From SIG452 sp045541975 (GTDB lineage Bacteria > Bacillota > Clostridia > UMGS1840), in NCBI GenBank assembly GCA_045541975.1, contig JAZQKB010000016.1, positions 1 to 64,000 of the forward strand: a stretch of DNA of 64,000 nucleotides, read 5' to 3'. Made by a program: the position numbers and the translations under genes. This document shows, piece by piece, positions 31,833-41,253 of the stretch (the stretch's first letter is position 1; every line of letters begins with the position of its first letter). Below the pieces are notes generated by a model that saw only the letters and a list, made by a program, of their open reading frames with translations, was not told where the DNA came from and did no database searches.

Positions 31833-32944
31833 TTGCTAAGATCCTCATATACTTTCTCTGTATTTTTTGCCATCATTTCTACTGTGAAGCCGTTTTCGTA
31901 GGTTTCTTTTGCACCTTGCTGATATTGAGAAATGAGAGCAGGGGTTTCTTTTATCTGCCGGATTGCATCTGCCAATGCGTTAGAATCGTTGGTGGGGAAT
32001 AAAATACCGTTTTTCCCGGTGACGACTAATTCGGGATTTCCGCCGTAGTCCGTTGCGATGCAGGGGATTCCCAGGGAAAAGGCTTCTAAAATTGCCAGAC
32101 TGCAGGCTTCGGTGCCGTAGGAACAGTTTAAGAGCACATCTGTTGCATACAGCAGGGGAGAAACATCTGATAAGAATCCGGTAAAAATGATACAGTCTTC
32201 TAAGGCATAATCTTTTACCATTTGTTTTAAGGATTCTTCTTCCGGACCCGTTCCTGCGATTAAGAATTTTAAGTTGGTGCGGTCAGACAGTTTGGAAACC
32301 GCTTCCACCAGATATTTATGTCCCTTTACGGGATTGAGTCTTGCGCTGATGGAGAACACCAGGTCATCTTCGGAAAGACCAAACTGCTTTCTGGCAAGTG
32401 CTTTTTGCTCTGCTGTGGGCATTAAAAGTGCTTCCACTCCGTTATACACCACGCTGATTTTCTTGGCAGGCACACCGGTATCGGTCTGATTTTTCTTTGC
32501 TGCCTTGCACACTGCAATACTTTGGTCGCAGGTCATCGCCGTAATCATGCGGTTTACCAGTTTGCCAACAGGAGTTGTGAAAAAGCCGGAAGGCTCAAAC
32601 ACACTGTGACGGGTATACACAATTTTTTTCACATGGCTGCCCCATTTTGCTGCTGCCACTCTTGCTGACATAGTGCCGTGGGCATGAACAATATCGGGTC
32701 GCTCTTTTTGAAAAATTCGGTATAGGTTTTTTACGCCGTCTTTTGCGTAACTCACATCGGCAATGCCGTCACATTCTATGACGGGTAATCCGGCATCTTC
32801 ATAAAGTGCTTTCAGTTTGGAGCCGGTGGGGACCACCGCTTTCACCCGGAAACGTTCCTTGTTGTGATAACGGAAGTATTCTAAAATCCATTTTCCAGCA
32901 CCGCCGATATTGGTGTCGGAAATAACCATCAAAACATTTGTCAT
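31829..32944 (-). CDS. GT4-family glycosyltransferase
   Basis: A 371-residue GT-B retaining glycosyltransferase. The N-terminal acceptor domain starts MTNVLMVISDTNIGGAGKWI with a DIVHAHGTMSARVA segment. The C-terminal donor domain shows SARLNPVKGHKYLVEAV, FLIAGTGPEEESL and the E-x7-E-like EACSLAILEAFSLGIP. It probably adds sugars to a lipid-linked surface polysaccharide on the cytoplasmic side. It is encoded between the O-antigen-ligase-like gene and the DUF4330 pair with ATGA overlaps. Confidence 0.9.
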   Translation of the reverse strand: MTNVLMVISDTNIGGAGKWILEYFRYHNKERFRVKAVVPTGSKLKALYEDAGLPVIECDGIADVSYAKDGVKNLYRIFQKERPDIVHAHGTMSARVAAAKWGSHVKKIVYTRHSVFEPSGFFTTPVGKLVNRMITAMTCDQSIAVCKAAKKNQTDTGVPAKKISVVYNGVEALLMPTAEQKALARKQFGLSEDDLVFSISARLNPVKGHKYLVEAVSKLSDRTNLKFLIAGTGPEEESLKQMVKDYALEDCIIFTGFLSDVSPLLYATDVLLNCSYGTEACSLAILEAFSLGIPCIATDYGGNPELVVTGKNGILFPTNDSNALADAIRQIKETPALISQYQQGAKETYENGFTVEMMAKNTEKVYEDLSK

Positions 32945-34437
32945 GCTTCTTCGCCTCCTACCGCAAATAACGATGCTGCAAGGCTTAACAGCGCAAAAAA
33001 CAGCATATACATTCTGTAGTTATAGAAGGTGTTATCAAAGAAGCCCTGAATCAAAAAGGATACAAATCCACTGATTAAGGCAACCGCCAACACCTGAAGT
33101 TCTCTGGATTTGGGGCGTTTGTATACCATAAAGAGTTGTTTTAAGGTGTAAAACGCCAGTAAGATAAATACAATGAAGCCAAAGATTCCCGTTTCAGAAA
33201 TCTGATGGAAATATAAGCTGTGAGAATGGGGAGCCATAATGTCCATATAGGCGAACGGTGCATAGGACACTTCAAAGGAATAACTTCCCAAACCAACTCC
33301 GGTAGGCCATACTTTCTGAAGCATTTCTACCGTGCCTCTCCACACATACACACGAAAGGCCGTGGAGCCGTCTTTTAAGTTTCCGATACTCATAAAACGG
33401 TTCAGAATGTTCTGAGGAATCACTAAAATGGAGAAGGGAGCTGCCAGCACCAGGGGGATTAATGCCTTTTTATAAAGCAGAAGAATAAATAGACCAAGTC
33501 CTGCAATCAGTCCTAACCAACAACCTCGGGAGTAGGTAAGAATCAAGCAACCCAGTGCCGCTAACAGGCATCCGCCGTAGACAACCTTATGGAATTTTTC
33601 TTTGGCAATAATGCACATGGCAAGTGCCAGAGGGATTAAAAACAGCAGATATTCTCCGAATACATTGGGATTTTGGAAGGTGGAATAGATACGTCCGGAA
33701 ATGTCGGAGAAGAGTTGGGTATCTGTCCAGGTGGTGGTTTCATAACTTCCGGTTAAGTATTGCAGGTATCCGAAAGCACACACAATAATGCCGGACAGCG
33801 TGAAATAGGAAATGCTCATCACCAGTCTTCTGGGAGTTGACACAAAGTACCGCACCACATAGTACAGTCCCACAAAAGCAAAATACACCAGAAAAATCTG
33901 GAATTTGTCGGGAGCTTTGGAAAGCCACAGACCATAGACTAAACAAACGAGATACAAACCGACAAACAGGTCGGTCATAATAGGCTTGGAGGCTCTTAAG
34001 TTCTTTTGAAAGTCTGATTCCAAAAAGGCGAATACCAAAGAAAGCATACAAAGGGCAACCACTGCCATGGTAGGTAGAATCCCTGCTAAAAACAGAACCA
34101 TCAGGAAAATCAAAAAGGAAAAGCTGTAGCCTGAAGAATCAATTTTAAACCAGCCTAAGATTTTGGAAGAACCAACAATTTCTGTTACCGTGGTTTTGGA
34201 AAACAGTTTCTTTAGCCAGCGATAGCAAAAACTGCCCGTAATTAGGTGACTGAACCATCCAAACAATCCGGCAATTTTTCCCATCACCTTTGCCACTAGG
34301 GATTCCCGGAAGGATTTTACGGGAAGATCGTTCATAAACAGTTTATACACAAAGGTCTTTCTGAAAGGAATCAAAAAGAACAGATAAATTTTTCGTAAAA
34401 TCTGATAGACTTTACTGCTCTTAAACACATTCATCAT
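32941..34437 (-). CDS. O-antigen ligase / Wzy-like polymerase (Wzy_C)
   Basis: A 498-residue polytopic membrane protein with about 12 helices and a large external loop (around SSKAPDKFQIF and TTTWTDTQLFSD). The Wzy_C signature is seen as LTYSRGCWLGLIAGLGLF and later MAPHSHSLYFHQISETGIFG, whose histidines and arginine are typical of O-antigen ligases. It probably polymerises or transfers a polysaccharide on the outer face. It lies between murJ and the glycosyltransferase with four-base overlaps. Confidence 0.85.
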   Translation of the reverse strand: MMNVFKSSKVYQILRKIYLFFLIPFRKTFVYKLFMNDLPVKSFRESLVAKVMGKIAGLFGWFSHLITGSFCYRWLKKLFSKTTVTEIVGSSKILGWFKIDSSGYSFSFLIFLMVLFLAGILPTMAVVALCMLSLVFAFLESDFQKNLRASKPIMTDLFVGLYLVCLVYGLWLSKAPDKFQIFLVYFAFVGLYYVVRYFVSTPRRLVMSISYFTLSGIIVCAFGYLQYLTGSYETTTWTDTQLFSDISGRIYSTFQNPNVFGEYLLFLIPLALAMCIIAKEKFHKVVYGGCLLAALGCLILTYSRGCWLGLIAGLGLFILLLYKKALIPLVLAAPFSILVIPQNILNRFMSIGNLKDGSTAFRVYVWRGTVEMLQKVWPTGVGLGSYSFEVSYAPFAYMDIMAPHSHSLYFHQISETGIFGFIVFILLAFYTLKQLFMVYKRPKSRELQVLAVALISGFVSFLIQGFFDNTFYNYRMYMLFFALLSLAASLFAVGGEEA

Positions 34438-35948
34438 CGTTTGAAAACTCCTTTCAGTTTATTTCGTAATTGAGGTTGGGTGAGAAGGATTCCCACACCG
34501 TATACCAGCATTCCCGAAAGAGCGGCAATGCCAACTGTTACGATATGTCCGATTAAGCTGCCTTTTAAGGGAATCAGACTGTAGGTGACGGTGCAAACCG
34601 GGAACATCACAAGTCCCATCAGCACATATCCCACAATAGCAAACAAATCTTTTGCTCCTAAAAAATGCAACTGTTTGTTTAACAGTACGAAAAGCACCGT
34701 GGACATAAATACTGCCGTTAAGCTGGTAGCAAGGGCAAGTCCAAAGGAAGCCATCACGTTTTTTAACACAAAAGATAAACCGATATTTAAAAGAATGGCA
34801 ACTCCTGCGGTAATGGAGGGGACTATCATTTGTTTCCGGGCATAGTAGGCTTTGTTGAGCAAGTCCAGCAACCCATAGAAAGGAATGCCCAAGGAATAGT
34901 AGAAAAATGCCCCTGAGGTTAAATATAAATCGTAGTCGGTAAATTCGCCACGCTTATACACAATTTCAATAATGGGTGTTTTAAATGCCAGCATCAGCAC
35001 CGTGATGGGAACTAAAACTGCCACAATCAGAGAAAAGGAAATCCGAAGGGTGTTGTTGTAAGCTTCGGAGTCTTCCTGCACCGACTGTTTGGAAAGACGG
35101 GGGAAAATGTAGTTGGTTAAGCTCACCGTGAACACACTGGATACGATCAGATACAGCTTGTTTGCCCAGTTTAAGGTGGAAAGTCCGTGAGGGATTCCCG
35201 AAGCAAAGGCATTGTTGATGATGGTGGAAATGGGTTGAATCCAGGTACCCACCATCACGGGAATGGCTAGTTTCACCACCGTTTTTAACCCTTCGTGACG
35301 AAGCACCGGCTGATAGCGGAACCCTTTTTTCACAGCCACAGGAATCTGAATGGCAAACTGGAGAATCCAGCCAACCACTAAGGAAACGGCAAGACCGTTA
35401 ATTCCGAATCGGTCGTTTAAGAACAACAGATATAAAATCACAATGCCGTTGGAAACTAAACTCATAGCGGCAGGAATGCCAAATTCCCCTTTGGACTGCA
35501 GGAGTCCCACAAAGGAAAACGCCAACGAGGCAAACACAATCACCGGCAACATCATGATTAAAAGCTGGATGGCAAGCTCTCTCACATTGCCCATCAGTCC
35601 TCCTGCCATCAATGTGACTAAATCAGATGCAAAAAAGACCAGCACTCCTGTCAGCACCACGGAGCCAATCAGAATCACATTTAAAAAGGCGGAAGCAAAT
35701 CGGTCCCCTTCTTTCGCACCGTCTTTTTCCAAGTAGGTGTTATACACGGGGATAAACGCCGAGCTTACTGCTGAGGCAAACACAATATCAAATAAGTTTA
35801 AAGGGAGTGCCGACACCCCATAAAAGGCTTCGGCAGCACCGGAAGAACCGTAAAGACTTGCAATGAGCATTTCTCTTCCTTGTCCCATTAATTTGGACAA
35901 CAGAATCATCAGAAACATAAAGCCCACGGTTTTAATGGATTTTTTCAT
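34434..35948 (-). CDS. murJ: MurJ/MviN-type lipid flippase
   Basis: A 504-residue MOP-superfamily protein with about 14 membrane helices. The N-terminus (TVGFMFLMILLSKLMGQGREML) and the motif SAVSSAFIPVYNTYLEKDG are characteristic of MurJ (MviN). It flips lipid-linked sugars such as lipid II. As first gene of a polysaccharide operon it may serve either peptidoglycan or the linked surface polymer. The operon continues through six overlapping or nearly overlapping genes to hisA. Confidence 0.88.
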   Translation of the reverse strand: MKKSIKTVGFMFLMILLSKLMGQGREMLIASLYGSSGAAEAFYGVSALPLNLFDIVFASAVSSAFIPVYNTYLEKDGAKEGDRFASAFLNVILIGSVVLTGVLVFFASDLVTLMAGGLMGNVRELAIQLLIMMLPVIVFASLAFSFVGLLQSKGEFGIPAAMSLVSNGIVILYLLFLNDRFGINGLAVSLVVGWILQFAIQIPVAVKKGFRYQPVLRHEGLKTVVKLAIPVMVGTWIQPISTIINNAFASGIPHGLSTLNWANKLYLIVSSVFTVSLTNYIFPRLSKQSVQEDSEAYNNTLRISFSLIVAVLVPITVLMLAFKTPIIEIVYKRGEFTDYDLYLTSGAFFYYSLGIPFYGLLDLLNKAYYARKQMIVPSITAGVAILLNIGLSFVLKNVMASFGLALATSLTAVFMSTVLFVLLNKQLHFLGAKDLFAIVGYVLMGLVMFPVCTVTYSLIPLKGSLIGHIVTVGIAALSGMLVYGVGILLTQPQLRNKLKGVFKR

Positions 35949-35996
35949 AATATGTTCCTTTATTTCACGATATATTTACATAAATATCTACATTAT

Positions 35997-36025
35997 AATG
36001 TATCATATTCCGTTAAAAATGTCAA
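35997..36025 (-). promoter_or_regulatory. Likely promoter of the murJ operon
   Basis: On the minus strand TTGACA (36020-36025), a 17-base spacer and TACATT (35997-36002); an overlapping TATAAT at 35992-35997 has a 22-base spacer. Confidence 0.5.
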
Positions 36026-36167
36026 TCATTCCGAGAGGATTTTGTCCCGATTCTTGACGGTGTTTTTTCCATTCTTTGTAAAATGTCACGAAAATCGGAA
36101 AAAACTATGCCAAAATTCGTGCCAAACGGAGAAAATAAAAAAAACGCCAAATTTTTCAAAAAAATGT

Positions 36168-36196
36168 TTGCTTTTTTTTTCACAATGTAGTATAAT
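36168..36196 (+). promoter_or_regulatory. Promoter of fba
   Basis: TTGCTT (36168-36173), a 17-base spacer and TATAAT (36191-36196). The A/T-rich stretch before it (36053-36167) holds no gene that I can see. Confidence 0.75.
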
Positions 36197-36264
36197 ATTT
36201 TTCGGTGTGAATTTTGTATTAAAATTTTATCATAAATACGAAAAAATCGAGGAGGATTTTTACC

Positions 36265-37128
36265 ATGTTAGTATCCGCAAGCGAAATGTTAAAAAAGGCA
36301 AAAGAAGGCAAATATGCAGTTGGTCAGTTCAACATCAACAACTTAGAATGGACCAAAGCAATTCTTTTGACTGCACAGGAATGTAACTCTCCCGTAATCT
36401 TAGGTGTTTCTGAAGGTGCAGGCAAATATATGACCGGTTTCAAAACCGTTACCGCTATGGTAAAAGCTATGGTGGAAGATCTGGGGATCACCGTTCCCGT
36501 TGCACTGCATTTAGACCACGGCTCCTACGAAGGTGCTAAAAAATGTATCGAAGCAGGTTTTTCCTCCGTTATGTTTGACGGTTCTCACTACGGCATCGAA
36601 GAAAACATCGAAAAAACCAAAGAAATCATTGCATTAGCAAATGCACAGGGCATTTCCGTGGAAGCAGAAGTTGGTTCCATCGGCGGTGAAGAAGACGGCG
36701 TAGTTGGTGCTGGCGAAGTGGCAGATCCCGACGAATGCAAAATGATTGCAGACTTAGGCGTAGACATGCTGGCTGCAGGTATCGGTAACATTCACGGTAA
36801 ATATCCTGCAAACTGGGCAGGCTTAAACTTTGAAGCATTAGATAAAATCCAGCAGAAAACCGGCAAAATGCCCCTGGTTCTTCACGGTGGTACCGGTATT
36901 CCCGCAGATATGATTCAGAAAGCAATTTCTTTAGGTGTTTCTAAAATCAATGTAAACACCGAATGTCAGCTGACCTTTGCGGAAGCTACCAGAAAATACA
37001 TCGAAGCAGGCAAAGACTTAGAAGGCAAAGGTTTCGACCCCAGAAAACTGTTAGCACCCGGCTTTGAAGCAATCAAAGCAACTGTAAAAGAAAAAATGGA
37101 ACTGTTCGGTTCTGTAAACAAAGCGTAA
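36265..37128 (+). CDS. fba: Fructose-bisphosphate aldolase, class II
   Basis: A 287-residue zinc enzyme splitting fructose-1,6-bisphosphate in glycolysis. HLDHGSYEGAKKCIEAGFSSVMFDGS carries the catalytic Asp and a zinc His; a further zinc Glu lies in EAEVGSIGG; GNIHGKYP and LVLHGGTGIP hold the remaining zinc histidines. GGAGGA precedes the ATG. It is monocistronic, with its own promoter and terminator. Codon use is strongly biased, as expected for a highly expressed gene. Confidence 0.96.
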   Translation: MLVSASEMLKKAKEGKYAVGQFNINNLEWTKAILLTAQECNSPVILGVSEGAGKYMTGFKTVTAMVKAMVEDLGITVPVALHLDHGSYEGAKKCIEAGFSSVMFDGSHYGIEENIEKTKEIIALANAQGISVEAEVGSIGGEEDGVVGAGEVADPDECKMIADLGVDMLAAGIGNIHGKYPANWAGLNFEALDKIQQKTGKMPLVLHGGTGIPADMIQKAISLGVSKINVNTECQLTFAEATRKYIEAGKDLEGKGFDPRKLLAPGFEAIKATVKEKMELFGSVNKA

Positions 37129-37168
37129 TTTTTTGATTATTTCTTAAAATTTGACAATATGATAAGCG

Positions 37169-37199
37169 AAAGGCATCGGATTCCCCGATGCCTTTGTTT
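37169..37199 (+). terminator. Terminator after fba
   Basis: AAAGGCATCGG (37169-37179) pairs with CCGATGCCTTT (37185-37195), followed by a weak U-tract. Confidence 0.75.
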
Positions 37200-37223
37200 C
37201 AAAAAACGGAAAGGACGTCTACT

Positions 37224-37496
37224 ATGGAAAAAGCAGTATTAACCGTTATCGGAAAAGACAGAACAGGAATTATTCACGGAGTGTCCGGTGTTTTACTGGA
37301 TGCAGACATCAACATTTTGGATATTTCTCAAACCATTATGCAGGATATGTTCACCATGGTGATGCTGGTGGACATTGCAAATTCTAAAATTGAATTTGCC
37401 AACCTTAAGGAAAAACTTCGTGAAGAAGGCACCCATTTGGGAGTGGAAATTACCATTTGTCACGAACAGATTTTCAATTCCATGCACAGAATCTAA
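37224..37496 (+). CDS. ACT domain protein (UPF0237)
   Basis: A 90-residue single ACT domain: KAVLTVIGKDRTGIIHGVSGVL with the glycine at the ligand-binding turn, then DINILDISQTIMQDMFTM. Such proteins are small-molecule sensors and are regularly encoded next to UPF0210 genes, as here (18 bases upstream). The start at 37224 is chosen after GAAAGGA; a longer frame from 37188 overlaps the fba terminator. Ligand unknown. Confidence 0.88.
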   Translation: MEKAVLTVIGKDRTGIIHGVSGVLLDADINILDISQTIMQDMFTMVMLVDIANSKIEFANLKEKLREEGTHLGVEITICHEQIFNSMHRI

Positions 37497-37514
37497 GAAA
37501 GGAATGCCAAACAT

Positions 37515-38873
37515 ATGATTACCAATTACGAAGTTATTGAAACGCTCAAGATGATTAACCAGGAAAACCTGGATGTAAGAACTGTTACCATGGGCATTTC
37601 GCTTCGGGACTGTGCACATTCCGACCCGAAAATTGCTTGTCAGAATATTTATGATAAAATCACCAAATACGCAGAGAAATTGGTGCCTGTTGCAGAAGGT
37701 ATCGAAGCGGAGTTGGGGATTCCGATTGTGAACAAACGTATTTCTGTAACCCCCATTTCTTTGGTGGCAGAGAGCAGTCACACCGATAACTACACCCCGT
37801 TTGCTGAAGCTTTGCAGAAAGCAGCAGATCAGGTAGGTGTCAACTTTTTAGGGGGATTTTCTGCACTGGTGCATAAGGGATTAACTAAGGGAGACGATAT
37901 TTTAATCAACTCTATTCCCGAAGCATTAACCGTTACCAAAAACATCTGTTCTTCCGTGAATGTGGCATCGTTAAAGACCGGTCTTAATATGGATGCTGTG
38001 AAACGGATGGGGGAAGTGATTGTGGATTTAGCTCACCGCACCAAAGATCAGGACAGTATCGGCTGTGCAAAACTGGTGGTATTTGCCAATGCGGTAGAGG
38101 ATAACCCCTTTATGGCAGGTGCATTCCACGGTATCGGGGAGCCCGAATGTGTAATCAACGTGGGTGTTTCCGGTCCCGGTGTTGTGCATTCCGCTTTGAA
38201 AAAAGTAAAAGGTGCAGATTTTGAAACCGTTGCAGAAACCATTAAGAAAACTGCATTTAAAATTACCCGTACCGGCCATCTGGTTGCCCAGGAAGCGGCA
38301 AAACGACTGGGTGTTCCTTTCGGTATTGTAGATTTGAGCTTAGCTCCCACTCCCGCAATCGGAGACAGCGTTGCCAGAATTTTAGAAGAAATGGGTCTGG
38401 AACGTTGCGGAACTCACGGGACCACTGCTGCACTGGCACTGTTAAACGATGCCGTAAAAAAAGGCGGTATGTTTGCAAGCTCCTTTGTTGGTGGCTTGTC
38501 TGGTGCGTTTATTCCTGTTTCCGAAGACGAAGGTATGATTGAAGCAGCTGCAATGGGCGCATTATCTTTGGATAAACTGGAAGCAATGACCTGCGTTTGT
38601 TCCGTAGGTCTGGATATGATTGCCGTTCCCGGTGACACGCCTGCTTCCACCATTTCTGCCATCATTGCAGATGAAGCAGCAATCGGTGTGGTAAATCAGA
38701 AAACCACCGCAGTCCGTGTAATCCCTGCATATGGCAAAAAAGAAGGGGATTATGTGGAATTTGGCGGACTTTTGGGAAAAGCTCCTGTGATGGGTGTGCA
38801 TCCTTACAGCAGCGAAGACTTTATTGCAAGAGGCGGAAGGATTCCTGCCCCCATTCAGTCTTTGAAAAACTAA
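37515..38873 (+). CDS. UPF0210/DUF711 family protein (PFL-like fold)
   Basis: A 452-residue protein of the UPF0210 family, structurally related to pyruvate formate-lyase/ribonucleotide reductase-type barrels but without a known reaction. Characteristic parts are TVTMGISLRDCAHSD, NKRISVTPISLVAESSHT, AGAFHGIGEPECVINVGVSG and the glycine-rich C-terminus FGGLLGKAPVMGVHP. It is paired with the ACT protein upstream, which suggests an enzyme and sensor couple. AAAGGAATG precedes the ATG. Confidence 0.9.
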   Translation: MITNYEVIETLKMINQENLDVRTVTMGISLRDCAHSDPKIACQNIYDKITKYAEKLVPVAEGIEAELGIPIVNKRISVTPISLVAESSHTDNYTPFAEALQKAADQVGVNFLGGFSALVHKGLTKGDDILINSIPEALTVTKNICSSVNVASLKTGLNMDAVKRMGEVIVDLAHRTKDQDSIGCAKLVVFANAVEDNPFMAGAFHGIGEPECVINVGVSGPGVVHSALKKVKGADFETVAETIKKTAFKITRTGHLVAQEAAKRLGVPFGIVDLSLAPTPAIGDSVARILEEMGLERCGTHGTTAALALLNDAVKKGGMFASSFVGGLSGAFIPVSEDEGMIEAAAMGALSLDKLEAMTCVCSVGLDMIAVPGDTPASTISAIIADEAAIGVVNQKTTAVRVIPAYGKKEGDYVEFGGLLGKAPVMGVHPYSSEDFIARGGRIPAPIQSLKN

Positions 38874-38877
38874 GGCT

Positions 38878-38998
38878 CGATAAAATCACCGAGACCGCAA
38901 AAGGCATTTGAATCAACCTCACCACTGGCTGTACCAATGTACAGCTTCAGGTAATCCCGTTGGGTTCGGTTGATTTATTCTCGGCAATTTTCTCATCG
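38878..38998. repeat. Nested inverted-repeat element, copy C
   Basis: Successive inverted arms close around one centre: CCGAGA/TCTCGG (38889-38894 with 38979-38984), AATCAACC/GGTTGATT (38911-38918 with 38968-38975), and a perfect GCTGTAC/GTACAGC hairpin in the middle. AAAAT/ATTTT and CGAT/ATCG extend the outside. The core CCTCACCACTGGC corresponds to CTCACCGCTCG of copies A and B. It occupies most of the gap after the UPF0210 gene. Confidence 0.62.
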
Positions 38999-39031
38999 CC
39001 TTGGGCAGTGCAAAATAATACAAATAGCAAA

Positions 39032-39067
39032 AAGTTCCGGATTTATGGAAAAATCCGGAACTTTTTT
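39032..39067 (+). terminator. Terminator after the ACT/UPF0210 operon
   Basis: AAGTTCCGGATTT pairs with AAATCCGGAACTT, followed by a T-run. Confidence 0.88.
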
Positions 39068-39145
39068 GTTTGTGTTATCGTCCAAAAAAACAAAAAAGTG
39101 TTTTTTGGATGATTTTGGAAACATTCCCGAAAGGAGAAATTTCTT

Positions 39146-41197
39146 ATGAAACGAAAATCCATCTTATCCTTGCTTTTATGTTTCTTGTTGCTGGCAACTC
39201 CCGTAATTGCCAACACGGAATCCGAAAGTATGCAAAAAACTTTGGCGCATGCGAAAAGTATTCTCACCATTCCCGAAGAATACACAGAGTTTTCCTATCA
39301 TTCCCAGACTGATGCTGACGGCACCGTCTACTGGACTTTCCGTTGGTCGGGTGAACAGAAGGGAAATGTGGAAGCTACTTTTTCGGAAGATGGAGTTTTA
39401 GCATCCTATTATGCCTGGGTATACACCGAATCTTATGACGATTCTTTAGCAAATTATACCCATGAGCAAGCAAAAGAAATTGCCAAGGCATTTATGCAAA
39501 AGGTGAATCCCCAGGTGTATCCCTACCTTTTGGAAGACACTCCTGACGGGGAAAACCGAAATTCCCGTACTGCATTTTTTGTTTTTCGGGAATATCAGAA
39601 CGAAATTCCTACCTTTGCCAATACCGTTTCTGTGACCGTGGATAAATATCATGGCATCGTTCGGAATTATCAAAGTAGCAAACGAATCGAAGGGTTCTTG
39701 GGAACAGATGTGAAACTGACCGAAGAAGAAGCGAAAGATCGGTATCTTCATAATATCGGCATTTGTATGGAATATCGGATGTACTACGATTATCAGACGA
39801 AAACCTACAAAGTGTTCCCCGTTTATTCCCTAAAAGATATCACAGGAAAAGCAATCTGTGCGGTGACAGGAGAGATGATAGACCCCTATTTCCCCGAATC
39901 GTTTCTGTTTCGTGTGTATAACGGTGCCACGTCTGATCTGATGTCGAAGGAACAAGCTGCAGGGGTGCAGTTTACTCCCGAAGAGTTGGCGGCACTTGCC
40001 AATGTGAGTGAAGTCTTCTCCAAGGAGGATACCGAAAAACTTGCCAAGGAAAAAATTCCTGCTTTAAAAGATTATACTTTGCGGAGTGCCTCTTTGCAGC
40101 GTGACTACCGTGACGAAACTAAATTATTCTGGTATTTAGACTTCCAAAAAGACGGTGACAGTTACCGTTCCAGCGTTCAGTTAGATGCAAAAACGGGACA
40201 GCTGTTAGGCTTCTTCTTACCCCAAATGGGTACTGAAAACACAACCTTCACCAAAGAAGATGCTAAAAAAATAGCAGAAGCTTTTTTACAAAAAGAAGCA
40301 GCTGATGTATTTTGGAAAACCAAGTATACCGAAGAAGCGTCTACCTATGTTCCTTTGGCAAAAGGGGGAACACTTCCCAATAGCTATGAGATGACCTATC
40401 AGAGAATCGAAAACGGCATCCCCGTCAGCGGAAATTATTTAACCGTGCGGGTGGATGCCAATACCAAACAGGTTGGTTCCTATACCCGTTCTTTCACCGA
40501 AGGACTTAGCTTTCCCGATATTTCCACTTGCTTAAGCGAAGAAGAAATTTTTGACATCATGGATGAAAAAATGGACTTTTTGGTAACCTATCTTCCCACC
40601 AAAGAAGGTAACAAACTTGCCTATACCTTTTTACATCCCGAAAGTCAGATGTTTGATCCTTACACGGGAAAACTGTTAAGCTATGACGGTACCGATTTGC
40701 AGGAATCCTTTGTGCCGCAGTATGCCGATATTCATGGGCACTGGGCAGAGGAAATGATTCTGACGCTTTTAGATAACGGGTACTATTTCTCACAAAACGA
40801 ATTTCGTCCTGACGATGTCATCACCAAAAAAGAATTTTTACAGTTCTTTAGGATGATTGGCAACGATACCGACGAAGAATTAAACAAATTCATTGCAAAA
40901 ATTGAAGAAATTCCTGTAGAAGAGGCGGATATCAACGCCGTGATGACCAAAGAGCGGTTGAGTAAATATTTTATTTACTATATGGGTTATCAAAAAATTG
41001 CTGCTGTGGATGAAATGTTCGTATATCCCTTCCCAGACGGGGAAGCGGTGGATGCTTCCTTAAAAGGTGACATCACCATTTTAACAGGCTTAGGCATTTT
41101 CAAGGGAAGCTCTGACGGACGCTTTTATCCCAAAAAGCAACTGACCCGAGCAGAAGCAGTAAGCTGTGTATATCATTTTCTTGCCACTACGCCGTAA
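39146..41197 (+). CDS. Exported YcdB/YcdC-PepSY-like protein with C-terminal SLH motifs
   Basis: A 683-residue surface protein. A signal peptide (KSILSLLLCFLLLATPVIA) is followed by two YcdB/YcdC-type repeats related to PepSY domains, with typical lines such as THEQAKEIAKAFMQKVNPQ and TKEDAKKIAEAFLQKEA. The C-terminal roughly 160 residues contain SLH motifs: YADIHGHWAEEMILTLLDNG and GDITILTGLGIFKGSSDGRF followed by QLTRAEAVSCVYHFL. SLH motifs bind secondary wall polymers, so the protein should be held at the cell surface. Function unknown; YcdB repeats are thought to bind or inhibit proteases. AAAGGAG precedes the start. Confidence 0.86.
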   Translation: MKRKSILSLLLCFLLLATPVIANTESESMQKTLAHAKSILTIPEEYTEFSYHSQTDADGTVYWTFRWSGEQKGNVEATFSEDGVLASYYAWVYTESYDDSLANYTHEQAKEIAKAFMQKVNPQVYPYLLEDTPDGENRNSRTAFFVFREYQNEIPTFANTVSVTVDKYHGIVRNYQSSKRIEGFLGTDVKLTEEEAKDRYLHNIGICMEYRMYYDYQTKTYKVFPVYSLKDITGKAICAVTGEMIDPYFPESFLFRVYNGATSDLMSKEQAAGVQFTPEELAALANVSEVFSKEDTEKLAKEKIPALKDYTLRSASLQRDYRDETKLFWYLDFQKDGDSYRSSVQLDAKTGQLLGFFLPQMGTENTTFTKEDAKKIAEAFLQKEAADVFWKTKYTEEASTYVPLAKGGTLPNSYEMTYQRIENGIPVSGNYLTVRVDANTKQVGSYTRSFTEGLSFPDISTCLSEEEIFDIMDEKMDFLVTYLPTKEGNKLAYTFLHPESQMFDPYTGKLLSYDGTDLQESFVPQYADIHGHWAEEMILTLLDNGYYFSQNEFRPDDVITKKEFLQFFRMIGNDTDEELNKFIAKIEEIPVEEADINAVMTKERLSKYFIYYMGYQKIAAVDEMFVYPFPDGEAVDASLKGDITILTGLGIFKGSSDGRFYPKKQLTRAEAVSCVYHFLATTP

Positions 41198-41206
41198 GAA
41201 ATTCAT

Positions 41207-41253
41207 AAAAAAGACTTGTCCCCACCCAATTGGGTAGGGACAAGTCTTTTTTT
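41207..41253. terminator. Long bidirectional terminator
   Basis: AAAAAGACTTGTCCC pairs with GGGACAAGTCTTTTT around an inner ACCC/GGGT stem. It lies between the convergent SLH gene (+) and parB-like gene (-) and just overlaps the latter's stop codon. Confidence 0.9.

Noticed and set aside
37293..37781. Antisense open frame of 162 codons across the ACT and UPF0210 genes
   Set aside because: Spans the junction of two well-supported genes; no ribosome binding site and no protein-like pattern.
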